In this document: positions 1-7,628 of the stretch, piece after piece
How positions within the stretch are numbered: position 1 is the stretch's first letter
How the letters are laid out: every line of letters begins with the position of its first letter
Translations under genes and position numbers: made by a program
NCBI GenBank assembly: GCA_031362405.1
Contig: JANLSO010000087.1
Coordinates: forward strand, 1-19,956
Length of the DNA stretch: 19,956 bases
DNA from: JANLSO01 sp031362405
Lineage (GTDB): Bacteria; Actinomycetota; Thermoleophilia; Miltoncostaeales; Miltoncostaeaceae
Direction: 5' to 3'
Notes under the pieces: generated by a model
The model's database searches: none
Told to the model about the DNA's origin: nothing
What the model saw: the letters and a program-made list of their open reading frames with translations, nothing else

Positions 1-889
1 CGTCGCGATTGACGGTGGTTCCGGGGACGTTGCTTGCCACGGCGCCGGCCAGCGCGGGCGCCGAGGGCACCTTGCCCTTGGCGGCCTTGGTGAACGCGGC
101 AGAAACCAGGTCGGGGCGCTCCCTGGCCAGCGCCACGGCCTCGCGGTTGGCCGCGACGAGTTGGGCGACCGCCTCGGGGTGGGCCTCGGCGAAGGCCGTG
201 CGCACGACAAGGACCGTCGTCGGGTAGCGGCCGCCGTTCACGATCTTGTCGGCCGGCAGCACCACGTCGGCCAGGCCGAGATCGACGAGCGTCGCGCCCC
301 AGGGCTCGGGTGCCAACGTGGCATCGAGCGCTCCGCGCTCGAACGCCGTGCGGAGATCCGCGTTGCGAATGCGCACCATGCGGACGGATCCACCATCGGT
401 CTCGGGGCGGAGGCCGGACTCTTTCAGCAGGTAGCGCAGCGCGAGGTCCTGCGTGTTGCCGAAACCGGGAAAGCCGACCGTATGGCCCCGAAGGTCGGCA
501 ACGCTGCGGACGCCGCTACCGCGGCGGGCGACCAGAACGGCGCCGGCCTCGCTGACCCCCGCGACGACCCTGACGCTGCCCGGTGCGCGGCTGAGCGCCG
601 TAATGACCGGGCCCATGCCGATGTAGCTGGCGTCGAGGGAACCGGCCAGCATCGATGCGATCGCCTCGGTGCCGGTCGAGAACTTCTCGGGTTTCACCTT
701 CAATGCCGTCACGCGACGAGCGAAGATCTCTTCGTCCACGGCAACGAGCGCCGGTCCGTGCGTGAGGTTCGGGAAGTACCCCAGGCGCAGGGTCTTCCCG
801 TCTCCCCCGCCCCCGCCACCGCAGCCGACCAGCATCGCGGCCAGACCCAGCGCCGTGACGAACGCGGCGAAGCTAGACCGGCTGCGCAA
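1..889 (-). CDS. ABC transporter substrate-binding lipoprotein, NitT/TauT/SsuA type (3' end cut by window)
   Basis: This is the extracytoplasmic binding protein of the importer encoded just upstream; it would be lipid-anchored outside the membrane and deliver the ligand to the permease. I read it directly from the minus strand: a basic N-terminus, a hydrophobic stretch and a lipobox LVGC (Cys about residue 23), then a Gly-rich linker and GYFPNLTHGPALVA. Further on come TGTEAIASMLAGSLDASYIG and a GFPGFGNTQDL loop, as in NMT1/SsuA-like proteins. About 296 residues are present and the stop lies beyond base 1. The start is chosen as TTG at 889, because the only ATG near the signal peptide is four codons before the lipobox Cys. 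The start overlaps the permease stop (873) by 17 nt, which suggests translational coupling. The substrate (sulfonate, taurine, nitrate or a thiamin precursor) cannot be told from the sequence. Confidence 0.88.
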   Translation of the reverse strand, partial: MRSRSSFAAFVTALGLAAMLVGCGGGGGGDGKTLRLGYFPNLTHGPALVAVDEEIFARRVTALKVKPEKFSTGTEAIASMLAGSLDASYIGMGPVITALSRAPGSVRVVAGVSEAGAVLVARRGSGVRSVADLRGHTVGFPGFGNTQDLALRYLLKESGLRPETDGGSVRMVRIRNADLRTAFERGALDATLAPEPWGATLVDLGLADVVLPADKIVNGGRYPTTVLVVRTAFAEAHPEAVAQLVAANREAVALARERPDLVSAAFTKAAKGKVPSAPALAGAVASNVPGTTVNRD

Positions 890-1697
890 GGCCCCAACGA
901 TGGCGCACCCAGCGCTCGAAACGGGTAAAGACGATCTGCTCGACAACGATTCCGATCAGGGCGATGATAACGATCACCGCGACCACCAGATCGATCGCGT
1001 TGATCTCGCGCCCCAACTCGAGCACCTGGCCGAGGCCGGGCGTGCCCCCCACGATCAGCTCGGCGGCCATCAACGAGCGCCAGGCGAACGCCCACGACAG
1101 CCGCAGACCGGTAACGAGCGACGGCACCGTGGCGGGCAGGATCAGCGTGCGCTGGTAGAAGAAGCCTTTGGCGCCCATGGCCTTACCGGCCAGTCGCAGA
1201 GTCGGCGAGACCTGGTGCACGGCCGCGTAGGTGGCGAGCACCATGGGCTTGAAGGTGCCGAACATCGTGATCGCGAGAACGGCGGAGGGGCCGAACCCGA
1301 ACCACAGAATCGCCAGCGGAAGAAAGGCGATCGTCGGCACGGCCTGGAGACCGGCGAGCACCGGTCGGATTCCGTCCTCGAGAAACGGCACTGCGGCCGT
1401 GCTTATTCCGAGGGCGATCGCGGCGACGACGCCGACGCTCCATCCTTCGAGCAGGCGAATGAACGTGTCGACCACGGCGCTGCCGATCTGCGCGTCGCCG
1501 AAGAAGCCATCTTTGATGGATTGCACCACGGCACCCGGCGGGGGCAGCTTGTACGACGCCACCCAGCCCGCGGAGGTCACGAGCCACCAGATCCCGAGGA
1601 GCAGCGCGACCAACCAGGTCTTACGCAGGAAACCAAGGCCGAGGCGTCGTGCGAGACCCGTTGCTCGCGTGCCCGCGGTCGCGGCCTGGGTCGTCAT
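873..1697 (-). CDS. ABC transporter permease, SsuC/TauC-like
   Basis: This 274-residue protein is the inner-membrane channel subunit of a NitT/TauT-family importer. It has about six hydrophobic segments, starting with LVALLLGIWWLVTSAGW. The cytoplasmic EAA-type coupling loop falls around GAKGFFYQRTLILPATVPSL, followed by TGLRLSWAFAWRSLMAAELI, which is typical of SsuC/TauC/NrtB. A last hydrophobic helix (LVVAVIVIIALIGIVVEQIV) lies near the C-terminus. Its length matches the family. The ATG start overlaps the ATPase stop in an ATGA sequence at 1694-1697, so the two are translationally coupled. The binding-protein start overlaps its stop. The family assignment is secure; the substrate is not. 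Confidence 0.93.
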   Translation of the reverse strand: MTTQAATAGTRATGLARRLGLGFLRKTWLVALLLGIWWLVTSAGWVASYKLPPPGAVVQSIKDGFFGDAQIGSAVVDTFIRLLEGWSVGVVAAIALGISTAAVPFLEDGIRPVLAGLQAVPTIAFLPLAILWFGFGPSAVLAITMFGTFKPMVLATYAAVHQVSPTLRLAGKAMGAKGFFYQRTLILPATVPSLVTGLRLSWAFAWRSLMAAELIVGGTPGLGQVLELGREINAIDLVVAVIVIIALIGIVVEQIVFTRFERWVRHRWGLAQPV

Positions 1698-2563
1698 TCG
1701 ATCAGCCCGCGCATGGGTGGTGGTGGCACGTTCGATCCCGCTGCCGCGACGTTTTCCGATTCCACGCGCATGCGGCTGAGCATGTCGTTGCGAATGCCCG
1801 CCAGGCGGCTGTCGGTCTCGTCGCGCGGCCGCGGTACCTCCACCCGGTACCGCTGAACGATGCGACCCGGGCCCCGCGACAGCAGGTAGACCGTGTCGGC
1901 GAGAAACGCCGCTTCCATCAGGTTGTGCGTCACGAAGACCACCGCCGGGCGCGTCTCGATCCAGATGCGCTGAAGCTCGTCGTGTAGCACCGTTCGGGTC
2001 TGCGCATCGAGGGCACTGAACGGCTCGTCCATGAGCAGCAGGCGAGGCCGCAGCACGAGAGCCCGCGCGATGGCGACCCGCTGGCGCATGCCGCCCGACA
2101 GTTCATGTGGGTGCCGGTCGGGGACGCTGTCGAGGTGAACCATCGCCAGCGCATCCATCGCGCGCGAGCGACGTTCGGCCTTGGGGGTTCCTTGGGCGCG
2201 CATCCCGTACTCGACGTTGTGGCGCACCGTCAGCCATGGCATCAGGGCCGCGTCTTGGAACACCATCGCCCGGGGGCCACCGGGGCCGGTGACGACCTCG
2301 CCCTCGAGCTCGATGGCGCCCGTGTCGGGCTTCAGCAGGCCGGCGATCATCGACAGGAGGGTCGATTTTCCGCAGCCGCTGGGCCCGACCAGGGCGATGA
2401 ACTCGCCAGGGGCCACATCAATCGACGTCTCGGCAAGGGCCGGGCCGCGATCGTCGTACGTCTTCGAGACCCCGCGCACGCGCAGGGTGGGAACGATCTG
2501 GGCCTGCTCGGCATTCACGCCGGAATCAGCAGGCACCGAGTCGGCGTGGGCACGCGACATCAT
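1694..2563 (-). CDS. ABC transporter ATP-binding protein, SsuB/TauB-like
   Basis: This 289-residue cytoplasmic ATPase powers the importer. The motifs are complete and ordered: Walker A GPSGCGKST at residues 60-68, Q-loop VFQ at 101-103, signature LSGGMRQR at 155-162, Walker B LLLMDEP at 175-181 and the switch histidine in VTHN at 213. The Q-loop context (DAALMPWLTVRHNVEYG) is characteristic of NitT/TauT/Ssu ATPases. It is the first gene of a three-gene unit (ATPase, permease, binding protein) and overlaps the permease by 4 nt. There is no clear Shine-Dalgarno sequence before the ATG; a TAGCCT box ends 6 nt upstream instead, suggesting a leaderless mRNA. The AT-rich gap of 86 nt to the upstream regulator probably holds the promoter. 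Confidence 0.94.
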   Translation of the reverse strand: MMSRAHADSVPADSGVNAEQAQIVPTLRVRGVSKTYDDRGPALAETSIDVAPGEFIALVGPSGCGKSTLLSMIAGLLKPDTGAIELEGEVVTGPGGPRAMVFQDAALMPWLTVRHNVEYGMRAQGTPKAERRSRAMDALAMVHLDSVPDRHPHELSGGMRQRVAIARALVLRPRLLLMDEPFSALDAQTRTVLHDELQRIWIETRPAVVFVTHNLMEAAFLADTVYLLSRGPGRIVQRYRVEVPRPRDETDSRLAGIRNDMLSRMRVESENVAAAGSNVPPPPMRGLIE

Positions 2564-2569
2564 GCCCGC

Positions 2570-2600
2570 AGGCTAGCAAACGCCAGACGTCTCGATGCAA
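2570..2600 (-). promoter_or_regulatory. Candidate promoter of the importer operon (leaderless type)
   Basis: On the minus strand TTGCAT (2600-2595) and TAGCCT (2575-2570) are separated by 19 nt. TAGCCT ends 6 nt before the ATG at 2563, so a transcript starting at the expected distance would begin on or next to the A of the ATG. The surrounding 86-nt gap is the most AT-rich stretch in this part of the window. It is a pattern match only; the -35 spacing is longer than usual. Confidence 0.4.
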
Positions 2601-2649
2601 CATTCCTTATCGCATTCATTAGTTGGACAACAGGTAACGCGATGTCAGA

Positions 2650-3024
2650 TCACGGCCGCCCGGCGGTGATCGGCCGCGTCGCCGGAACCTGAGCGAGTGC
2701 CGCGAGAAGCTCACCAACGCTGTGGTGGCCCTCCAGCGGATGCCGTAAGGGCAGGTCGAGGTTCAGCTCGTATCGGTTACGCCGCCCCTGTTTTTCGCGC
2801 ACGAGGTAGCCGGCGTCGACCAACTCACCGACGATGCGTTGAGCGGCCCGCTCGGTGATCCCGATCGCTGCCGCGAGATCGCGCACCCGCAGCTGCGAAT
2901 CGATCGCCAGTGCCACCATCACGTGCGCGTGATTGGTGAGAAAGGTCCAGCCCTGAGACCCCGCCTCCGAGAGAGGGCCGCCCATCCCACTCGCCGAAGC
3001 CACCGCAGCTGACGTCTTCATCAC
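2650..3024 (-). CDS. Winged-helix (MarR/ArsR-like) transcriptional regulator
   Basis: This 124-residue DNA-binding protein has a short disordered N-terminus, then a winged-helix domain opening with WTFLTNHAHVMVALAIDSQL. The recognition helix region reads LAAAIGITERAAQRIVGELV and is followed by the wing (AGYLVREKQGRRNRYELN). The tail (LPLRHPLEGHHSVGELLAAL) resembles a family I recall as widespread in actinobacteria. No ligand-binding domain or metal-binding Cys cluster is visible. The first codon may be GTG at 3024 or the adjacent ATG at 3021. It lies 86 nt upstream of the importer operon on the same strand, so control of the importer, of itself, or both is plausible but inferred. An imperfect palindrome sits just upstream. 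Confidence 0.85.
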   Translation of the reverse strand: MMKTSAAVASASGMGGPLSEAGSQGWTFLTNHAHVMVALAIDSQLRVRDLAAAIGITERAAQRIVGELVDAGYLVREKQGRRNRYELNLDLPLRHPLEGHHSVGELLAALAQVPATRPITAGRP

Positions 3025-3044
3025 GATCCACCATTCCGGTTATC

Positions 3045-3059
3045 CGATTACGCATATCG
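3045..3059. promoter_or_regulatory. Possible operator upstream of the winged-helix regulator
   Basis: CGAT and ATCG arms flank a 7-nt centre (TACGCAT), about 20 nt upstream of the regulator start in an AT-rich patch. Size and position would suit an autoregulatory winged-helix site. The arms are only 4 bp, so chance cannot be excluded. Confidence 0.2.
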
Positions 3060-3091
3060 TACGACAGGCGTCGCGGATCCGGATCCGGGGT

Positions 3092-4006
3092 TCAGGGGCG
3101 TGCGACAAACATCCCGATCGTGAGGCCGATGACCCAGAGGCTGAGCGCAACGAGCCCGACGACGACACCCGCAACCGCAAGACCGCGATTGCCGAGACGT
3201 CCACCGGAGGCTCGGATGTCGTCCAGGCCGCCGAAACCGAGCGCGGCGCCAGCGGCGGCAAGTGGGAAGAACAGAACACCGGCGATGCTCAGGACCAGCG
3301 AGACGACCGGTTTGCTCGTGCTCGCCGGGCCTCCCGAGGGGTCGATTCCCGCGGACGGACGCATCCCGAGCAGAGCGAGGGCGATTGCCACGATCCCGAT
3401 CAGCGCGGCGATGATGATGATCACGAGGCCGCTCTTGACCTCCACATCAACCCCAGACACGAAGTCGCCGCTCGATCGCCCCCCAATGCCGATCAGCAAC
3501 AGAAAGCCAATACCGCCGGCGGTGAGGCCAACGGCAGCGACGCGACCCCACAACCACGGCACCACTGCTCCGGCGGCCGCGATCAGCGCGATCACGATCC
3601 CAATGCCGATGACGTCGTTGCCAAACGAATACGTCTGAAGGCCATTCGTTGACGCCTCACGGCCCGCGGCGAAGCACGAGATGATGCCGGCGAGCGCCGC
3701 AAGGCCGAAGCCGATCCGCGTGAGCATCGAGACGCCCGTGTTTTTCATGGCAGCGCCGACCCCGGCCGTGCGGAAGGCCGGTGCGGCGGCCAAACCCGGC
3801 GTGGCCTGAACCGGTGTGGCCGCGAACGCGACCTCAGCGGCAGGCGTAGCGGCGGCTACCTGCGCAACGGGCGCACCCGCGGTGGGAAGCGGGTCGCTGG
3901 TCGTCTGGCCGTCGGAGCTGACCCATTCGGTCCAGATCGAACCGTCCCAATAGCGCAGGCGCCCCGACCGCGTGGGGTCGTCGTACCAGCCGGCGGCGGT
4001 GCTCAT
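3092..4006 (-). CDS. DUF2510/DUF4190 multi-pass membrane protein
   Basis: This 304-residue protein begins with a DUF2510 module (GWYDDPTRSGRLRYWDGSIW, residues 6-25), a short Trp/Tyr-rich unit common on actinobacterial membrane proteins. An Ala/Pro-rich linker of about 70 residues follows, then several hydrophobic segments from about residue 95 onward. The C-terminal part has DUF4190 character: KPVVSLVLSIAGVLFFPLAA, then GFGGLDDIRASGGRLGNRGLAVAG. It is an integral membrane protein with a cytosolic or surface DUF2510 tag, of unknown biochemical role. The ATG is preceded by AGGAG at a 7-nt spacing. The 103-nt gap to the response-regulator stop upstream could hold its own promoter, though both genes lie on the same strand. 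Confidence 0.87.
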   Translation of the reverse strand: MSTAAGWYDDPTRSGRLRYWDGSIWTEWVSSDGQTTSDPLPTAGAPVAQVAAATPAAEVAFAATPVQATPGLAAAPAFRTAGVGAAMKNTGVSMLTRIGFGLAALAGIISCFAAGREASTNGLQTYSFGNDVIGIGIVIALIAAAGAVVPWLWGRVAAVGLTAGGIGFLLLIGIGGRSSGDFVSGVDVEVKSGLVIIIIAALIGIVAIALALLGMRPSAGIDPSGGPASTSKPVVSLVLSIAGVLFFPLAAAGAALGFGGLDDIRASGGRLGNRGLAVAGVVVGLVALSLWVIGLTIGMFVARP

Positions 4007-4109
4007 TCAGGGGCTCCTTCGTGAAGGCATGGGGTTCGGCCGACCAACACGGGCCGTTGTGGACTTTACCCGCGCCCCCGGAGGACGTTTCCCGACGATC
4101 AGGTAGTTC

Positions 4110-4778
4110 TCATGCGGGTGGCAGCTCAAGCCGGCGCTGGCCCGCCCAGGCCGCAGCCTGCGAGCGCCGCTGGAAGCCGAGTTTGCGAAGCAGCTGGCTG
4201 ACGTGATTGCGCACGGTCTTCTCCGAAAGGTGCAGAACCTCGCCGATCGCGCGATTGGTGTAGCCCTCGGCGATCAGGGCGAGCATCCGCCGCTCGCGGT
4301 CGGTGAGTCCCTGAAGCTCGGCCTCGGCCTGCTTGGCCGACAACTCGCGGAACTGAGTGAGGAGGGTTCCCGCTGCACGGGGGTCGAGGGTCGAGTCACC
4401 TGCCGCTGCATCGCGGATGGCCTGGGTGAGGCGATCGGAATCGGCCTGCTTGAGCAGGTAGCCGCTCGCCCCGGCCATGACCGCGCCGACGATGGCCTCT
4501 TCGTCTTGGTAGCTGGTCAGCATGACGACGCGCATGTCGGCGTTCTCGGCCTTGATGCGACGACACGCCTCCACTCCGCTGCCATCGGGCAGCCGGACAT
4601 CCATCAGCACGACGTCGGGGCGGGCCTGGACCGCCAGCGTGATCGCCTCGGCGACGGTCCCCGCCTCGCCGACGACCCGAAAACCCGCCGAGCTGGCCAG
4701 AAGCGTTCGCAGCCCGATGCGTACGACGGCGTGGTCGTCGACGATGAGAATCCGAATGGGCTCGGTAGGTGCGGTCAT
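4110..4778 (-). CDS. LuxR/NarL-family response regulator (DevR-like)
   Basis: This 222-residue transcription factor pairs with the kinase encoded immediately upstream. The receiver domain (about residues 7-125) has acidic residues D14/D15, phospho-acceptor D60 in VVLMDVRLPDGSG, T88 and K110. The C-terminal LuxR helix-turn-helix (about 156-210) contains LTDRERRMLALIAEGYTNRA, then LSEKTVRNHVSQLLRKLG, the recognition helix. The tail (QRRSQAAAWA) resembles DevR/DosR-type regulators. All phosphorylation residues are present, so it should be a functional output. The start overlaps the kinase stop as ATGA (4775-4778). Its target genes are unknown; the adjacent DUF2510 membrane gene is a candidate by position only. 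Confidence 0.95.
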   Translation of the reverse strand: MTAPTEPIRILIVDDHAVVRIGLRTLLASSAGFRVVGEAGTVAEAITLAVQARPDVVLMDVRLPDGSGVEACRRIKAENADMRVVMLTSYQDEEAIVGAVMAGASGYLLKQADSDRLTQAIRDAAAGDSTLDPRAAGTLLTQFRELSAKQAEAELQGLTDRERRMLALIAEGYTNRAIGEVLHLSEKTVRNHVSQLLRKLGFQRRSQAAAWAGQRRLELPPA

Positions 4779-6226
4779 GACGTGATCACCTCGGGAAACG
4801 TGCGTGGGGTCGGGCCAGGTTCGGGTACATCACTGTCGAGCGGGACGGCAACAACCACCCGGGTGCCGGCGCCGTTCGTATCGATGCTGAGGCGTCCGCC
4901 CAACCTGCGGGCGCGTTCACTCATGTTGCGCATTCCCTGCCCATCGTGATCGCTTTTGTCGGTCTCCACCAGCCCACACCCGTCATCACGGATGATCAGC
5001 TCGAGCTCGTCAGATGCAAAGGCCAGGGAAACCTCCGCCGCGCAGGGCCCGGCATGACGTGCGGCATTCGACAACGCCTCACGGAGGATCTGCTCGAGAT
5101 GCGAGCCCGCGCCGTTGGGCACCGGACCCGCCGCCGCGAGACCGCCAAGTCGAAAACGCACGTCGAGGCCTGTTTCATCGGTGAAGTTCTTCGTGAGGTC
5201 ACGCAGACGCTCGGCGATCGCCAGGGGCGTGTCGGGGGTCTCGGCAAGGTCGGTGATGTAGCGCCTGATCCCGTCGGTCACCTCGTTGAGGTCACCAACG
5301 ACGCCGCGCACCTCGCCGCGGATCGACGGCTCGTAGACGCGCATCGCCAGCGCCTCCAAGTGCAGACCCGCGGCGTAGATCGATTGGATCGTTCCGTCGT
5401 GCAGGTCGCGCCGAAAGCGCGCCCGCTCCTCGGCCACCGCCCGCGATCGCTCGAGAGCGTCGACACGTTGTTTGGCCTCGACCTCGAAGATCTCGAGTAG
5501 CTTGACCGCCGCAACGGCGAGAATCAGGCCGAGGGCGCCGCGCACGGCGGCGAGCGGAATGCCGGTCGTCGTAAACCAATCGATCTCGTTGAGCCCGTTG
5601 GGGGCCCAGGGCGCCGGCTCGACGATTGCTCCGCCGATGACCGCGTAGACCAGCAAGACTCCCGCGGCGGTGGCGGCCCACGGCTTGATGCGGGTCATTC
5701 CGGCGTCGGCGAGCTCGCCACGCTGCCGCCACAACCCGACCGCGGAGAGCACCGCTCCGGGCGCCAGCAAGCAGTAGCGGGCAGCGGCATCGGCCGACGC
5801 TTCCCATTCGGGAACGCTCCAGCCCCGGCTGCGGGCGACGGCGGCGCTGACGAGAACGATGCTTGCCCACACGAGGATCGAGGTGGCCGTGAGAGCCGTG
5901 CGCAGCCGCCGTGTGATGTCGATCAGGCGCAGACCGAACTGCACGAGGAAAAGGAATGCCACGGTCTGGATGAGGCCTCGCACGACCTCGAGCGCCTGGA
6001 TCAACGAGCGGTCGAGCTCGTTCCTTTCCTGAATCGGAACGAACGCCTGACCCCATATGGCGAGCGCCTCGACAAACGCGAAGGCGGCGAACCAGATCAG
6101 GGCGGAGGTCAGGACGAGCCGGCTGCCTCGTCGCCGCTGCAGCCACAGCGCGAACCCGAGGCTGAAGAACATCAGCCCGTGGGCGAACAGGACGATCGTC
6201 TCGTTCTGCTGAAAGAACGTGCGCAT
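4775..6226 (-). CDS. Membrane sensor histidine kinase, HisKA_3 (NarL-type partner)
   Basis: This 483-residue kinase should phosphorylate the response regulator it overlaps. Residues 1-245 are membrane-embedded, with about seven hydrophobic segments and no large extracytoplasmic domain, so it probably senses a membrane or small-molecule signal. A short coiled linker (about 248-268) leads to the HisKA_3 dimerisation domain with RRDLHDGTIQSIYAAGLHLE, phospho-acceptor H276. The HATPase domain shows N387 in LREALSNAARHA, DDGCG at 414-418 and GQGMRNMSERARRLGG starting at 429. All kinase motifs are intact. The sensor part matches no domain I can name. The Shine-Dalgarno region before the ATG is weak. 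A strong GC hairpin just upstream separates it from the htpX unit. Confidence 0.94.
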   Translation of the reverse strand: MRTFFQQNETIVLFAHGLMFFSLGFALWLQRRRGSRLVLTSALIWFAAFAFVEALAIWGQAFVPIQERNELDRSLIQALEVVRGLIQTVAFLFLVQFGLRLIDITRRLRTALTATSILVWASIVLVSAAVARSRGWSVPEWEASADAAARYCLLAPGAVLSAVGLWRQRGELADAGMTRIKPWAATAAGVLLVYAVIGGAIVEPAPWAPNGLNEIDWFTTTGIPLAAVRGALGLILAVAAVKLLEIFEVEAKQRVDALERSRAVAEERARFRRDLHDGTIQSIYAAGLHLEALAMRVYEPSIRGEVRGVVGDLNEVTDGIRRYITDLAETPDTPLAIAERLRDLTKNFTDETGLDVRFRLGGLAAAGPVPNGAGSHLEQILREALSNAARHAGPCAAEVSLAFASDELELIIRDDGCGLVETDKSDHDGQGMRNMSERARRLGGRLSIDTNGAGTRVVVAVPLDSDVPEPGPTPRTFPEVITS

Positions 6227-6254
6227 CAGCGCGCCTGCCTACCGGCGGCGAGGT

Positions 6255-6277
6255 GTGGGGGCCCGGCGGGCCCCCAC
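6255..6277 (-). terminator. Perfect GC-rich hairpin after the htpX unit
   Basis: GTGGGGGCCC and GGGCCCCCAC form a perfect 10-bp stem around a 3-nt loop (GGC). It lies 45 nt past the end of the 84-residue gene and about 29 nt before the kinase start, in the only sizeable gap on this strand here. There is no U-tract on either strand, so it would act as a U-less terminator or a transcript-end stabiliser. The hairpin itself is certain; its role is inferred. Confidence 0.65.
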
Positions 6278-6321
6278 GTGATCAGGCGGATGTCGTCCCC
6301 GTGCACACCGACGATCGTAAC

Positions 6322-6576
6322 TTACGACCTCGCGAGCGCCTCCAACGTGCCGCGCATCTCTGCGAGAACATCGGCCGAGAACGCCTCGATGACTTCGGGT
6401 TCCTCGAGCAGCGCGCGCCGCTCAACGACTGACAACCGGTTCGTCACGTACGGATCATCGAGCACCTCGGCCAGGTTGCGTCCGCCCTTGGCCTGCCCCA
6501 CGACGTACTCGACCAGCCTCTTGTGCTTGGCCGACTCGCTGCCCACGAGGTTGGCGATCTCGTCTGCGATGCCCAT
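6322..6576 (-). CDS. Small hypothetical protein coupled to htpX
   Basis: I do not recognise this 84-residue protein. It is soluble-looking, charged and probably helical, with no signal peptide, membrane segment or Cys/His cluster. Its central part reads GQAKGGRNLAEVLDDPYVTN, followed by acidic helices (LLEEPEVIEAFSADVLAEMR). The start codon overlaps the htpX stop by one base (TGATG), so it is translated together with htpX. A helper, substrate adaptor or regulator of HtpX is possible by position only. It is followed by the GC hairpin at 6255-6277, which probably ends the unit. Confidence 0.75.
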   Translation of the reverse strand: MGIADEIANLVGSESAKHKRLVEYVVGQAKGGRNLAEVLDDPYVTNRLSVVERRALLEEPEVIEAFSADVLAEMRGTLEALARS

Positions 6577-7478
6577 CAGTTCGCCTCCATGACGATGTCA
6601 TTGGTCCGCACGCCGGCCATCTGGTGAAGTCGGCTCACGCGCTCCTGCATGGGAGGATGCGTCGAGAAGAGCTTCGACATGCCTCGCCCACGCAGGGCGG
6701 CTAGCGGGTTGACGATATAGAGCGGTGCCGTGGCGTGGTTGACGTGCATCGGAATCGCCGCCGCTCCGCGGTGCAGGGTCACGAGGGCATCGGCGAGCGG
6801 AATCGGGTCGCCCAGCAGCTCAGCGCCGGTGGCGTCGGCGACGTACTCACGCTGCCGTGAGATCGCCATTTGGATGACCATCGCCGCGAGCGGGGCGAGG
6901 ATGATCGTCGCGAGGGTTCCGATGAAGCCGAGCGGGCTGTCGTCGTCAGAACCACCGAAGAGCATGCTGAACTGCAGGAAGTTCGCGATGGCGGAGATCA
7001 CGCCGGCAACCATCGCCGCGACGCTGGCGATGAGGATGTCGCGGTTCTTGATGTGGGCGATTTCGTGGGCGATAACGCCGGCCAGCTGGTTGTGGGGAAG
7101 AATCCGCTGGATCCCCTGCGTCACGGCGACCGCCGCGTGCTCCGGGTTACGCCCGGTGGCGAATGCGTTCGGTTGATCCGACGGGGTGACGTACACGCGC
7201 GGCTTCGGGATACCCGCGCGGCCGCTGAGCGTGGCGACCATCTGGTGCAGCTCGGGCTCGTCGGCCTCGGAAACCTCGCGCGCCTTGCTCATCTTCAGCG
7301 CCATCGGGGCACTGAACCAGTACATCGCGAAGTTGAAGCCCACGGCGAGAATGGCGAAGAAGATCAGCCCGCCGGTTCCACCAACGAGAAGGCCGATCGC
7401 CAAGAGCAGACCGGTGAGGATGGCCACGAGGCTGAAGGTCTTTGCGGTGTTCCGCATCCGCTGTGCGGCGGTGTACAT
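6576..7478 (-). CDS. htpX: Membrane zinc metalloprotease HtpX (M48 family)
   Basis: HtpX is a membrane-bound M48 metalloprotease that degrades misfolded membrane proteins during envelope stress; this one is 300 residues, the usual length. Two N-terminal hydrophobic segments (about 16-34 and 36-56) precede NAFATGRNPEHAAVAVTQGI. The zinc motif HEIAH is at 138-142 and the third ligand Glu is in REYVADATGAE (E211). A second membrane pair spans about 150-205. The C-terminal STHPPMQER (272-280) is the classic M48 ending. The ATG is supported by AGGAGA four nt upstream. It heads a unit with the 84-residue gene and is divergent from the lipoprotein gene at 7629. Confidence 0.97.
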   Translation of the reverse strand: MYTAAQRMRNTAKTFSLVAILTGLLLAIGLLVGGTGGLIFFAILAVGFNFAMYWFSAPMALKMSKAREVSEADEPELHQMVATLSGRAGIPKPRVYVTPSDQPNAFATGRNPEHAAVAVTQGIQRILPHNQLAGVIAHEIAHIKNRDILIASVAAMVAGVISAIANFLQFSMLFGGSDDDSPLGFIGTLATIILAPLAAMVIQMAISRQREYVADATGAELLGDPIPLADALVTLHRGAAAIPMHVNHATAPLYIVNPLAALRGRGMSKLFSTHPPMQERVSRLHQMAGVRTNDIVMEAN

Positions 7479-7539
7479 GCGTTCTCCTGATGTGTCGGGC
7501 GTGCCGGCATCCCCTCGGGAGCCTCCGCCGCCTACGTGG

Positions 7540-7545
7540 ATTGTA
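7540..7545 (-). promoter_or_regulatory. Candidate -10 box of htpX
   Basis: TACAAT on the minus strand lies about 60 nt upstream of the htpX start in the 150-nt divergent gap. It matches the sigma70-type consensus at five of six bases. No convincing -35 box lies 16-18 nt further upstream. A transcript from here would have a leader of about 50-55 nt containing the strong AGGAGA ribosome binding site. Confidence 0.4.
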
Positions 7546-7616
7546 GAGACGTCCGAAACACGATCCAGATGTCGTTCGTTGAGACATCGTTAAGTGGATA
7601 TCGAATCACTGGCGAC

Positions 7617-7622
7617 TACTCT
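7617..7622 (+). promoter_or_regulatory. Candidate leaderless -10 box of the lipoprotein gene
   Basis: TACTCT is followed by exactly 6 nt and then the ATG at 7629, with no Shine-Dalgarno sequence in between. This is the layout of actinobacterial leaderless promoters. A TTGAGA at 7579-7584 is too far away to be its -35 box. Confidence 0.4.
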
Positions 7623-7628
7623 GCAGAC

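Noticed and set aside
669..1856. Long plus-strand frame (395 codons) across the importer genes
   Set aside because: It lies antisense to the clearly recognisable binding protein, permease and ATPase, is rich in Arg/Gly/His, and has no domain; it is a high-GC shadow frame.
4030..4080. Sigma28-like promoter (TAAAGTCC and GCCGAACC on the minus strand) before the DUF2510 gene
   Set aside because: The two boxes are separated by about 20 nt, against about 11 in the known consensus, so I do not report it as a feature.
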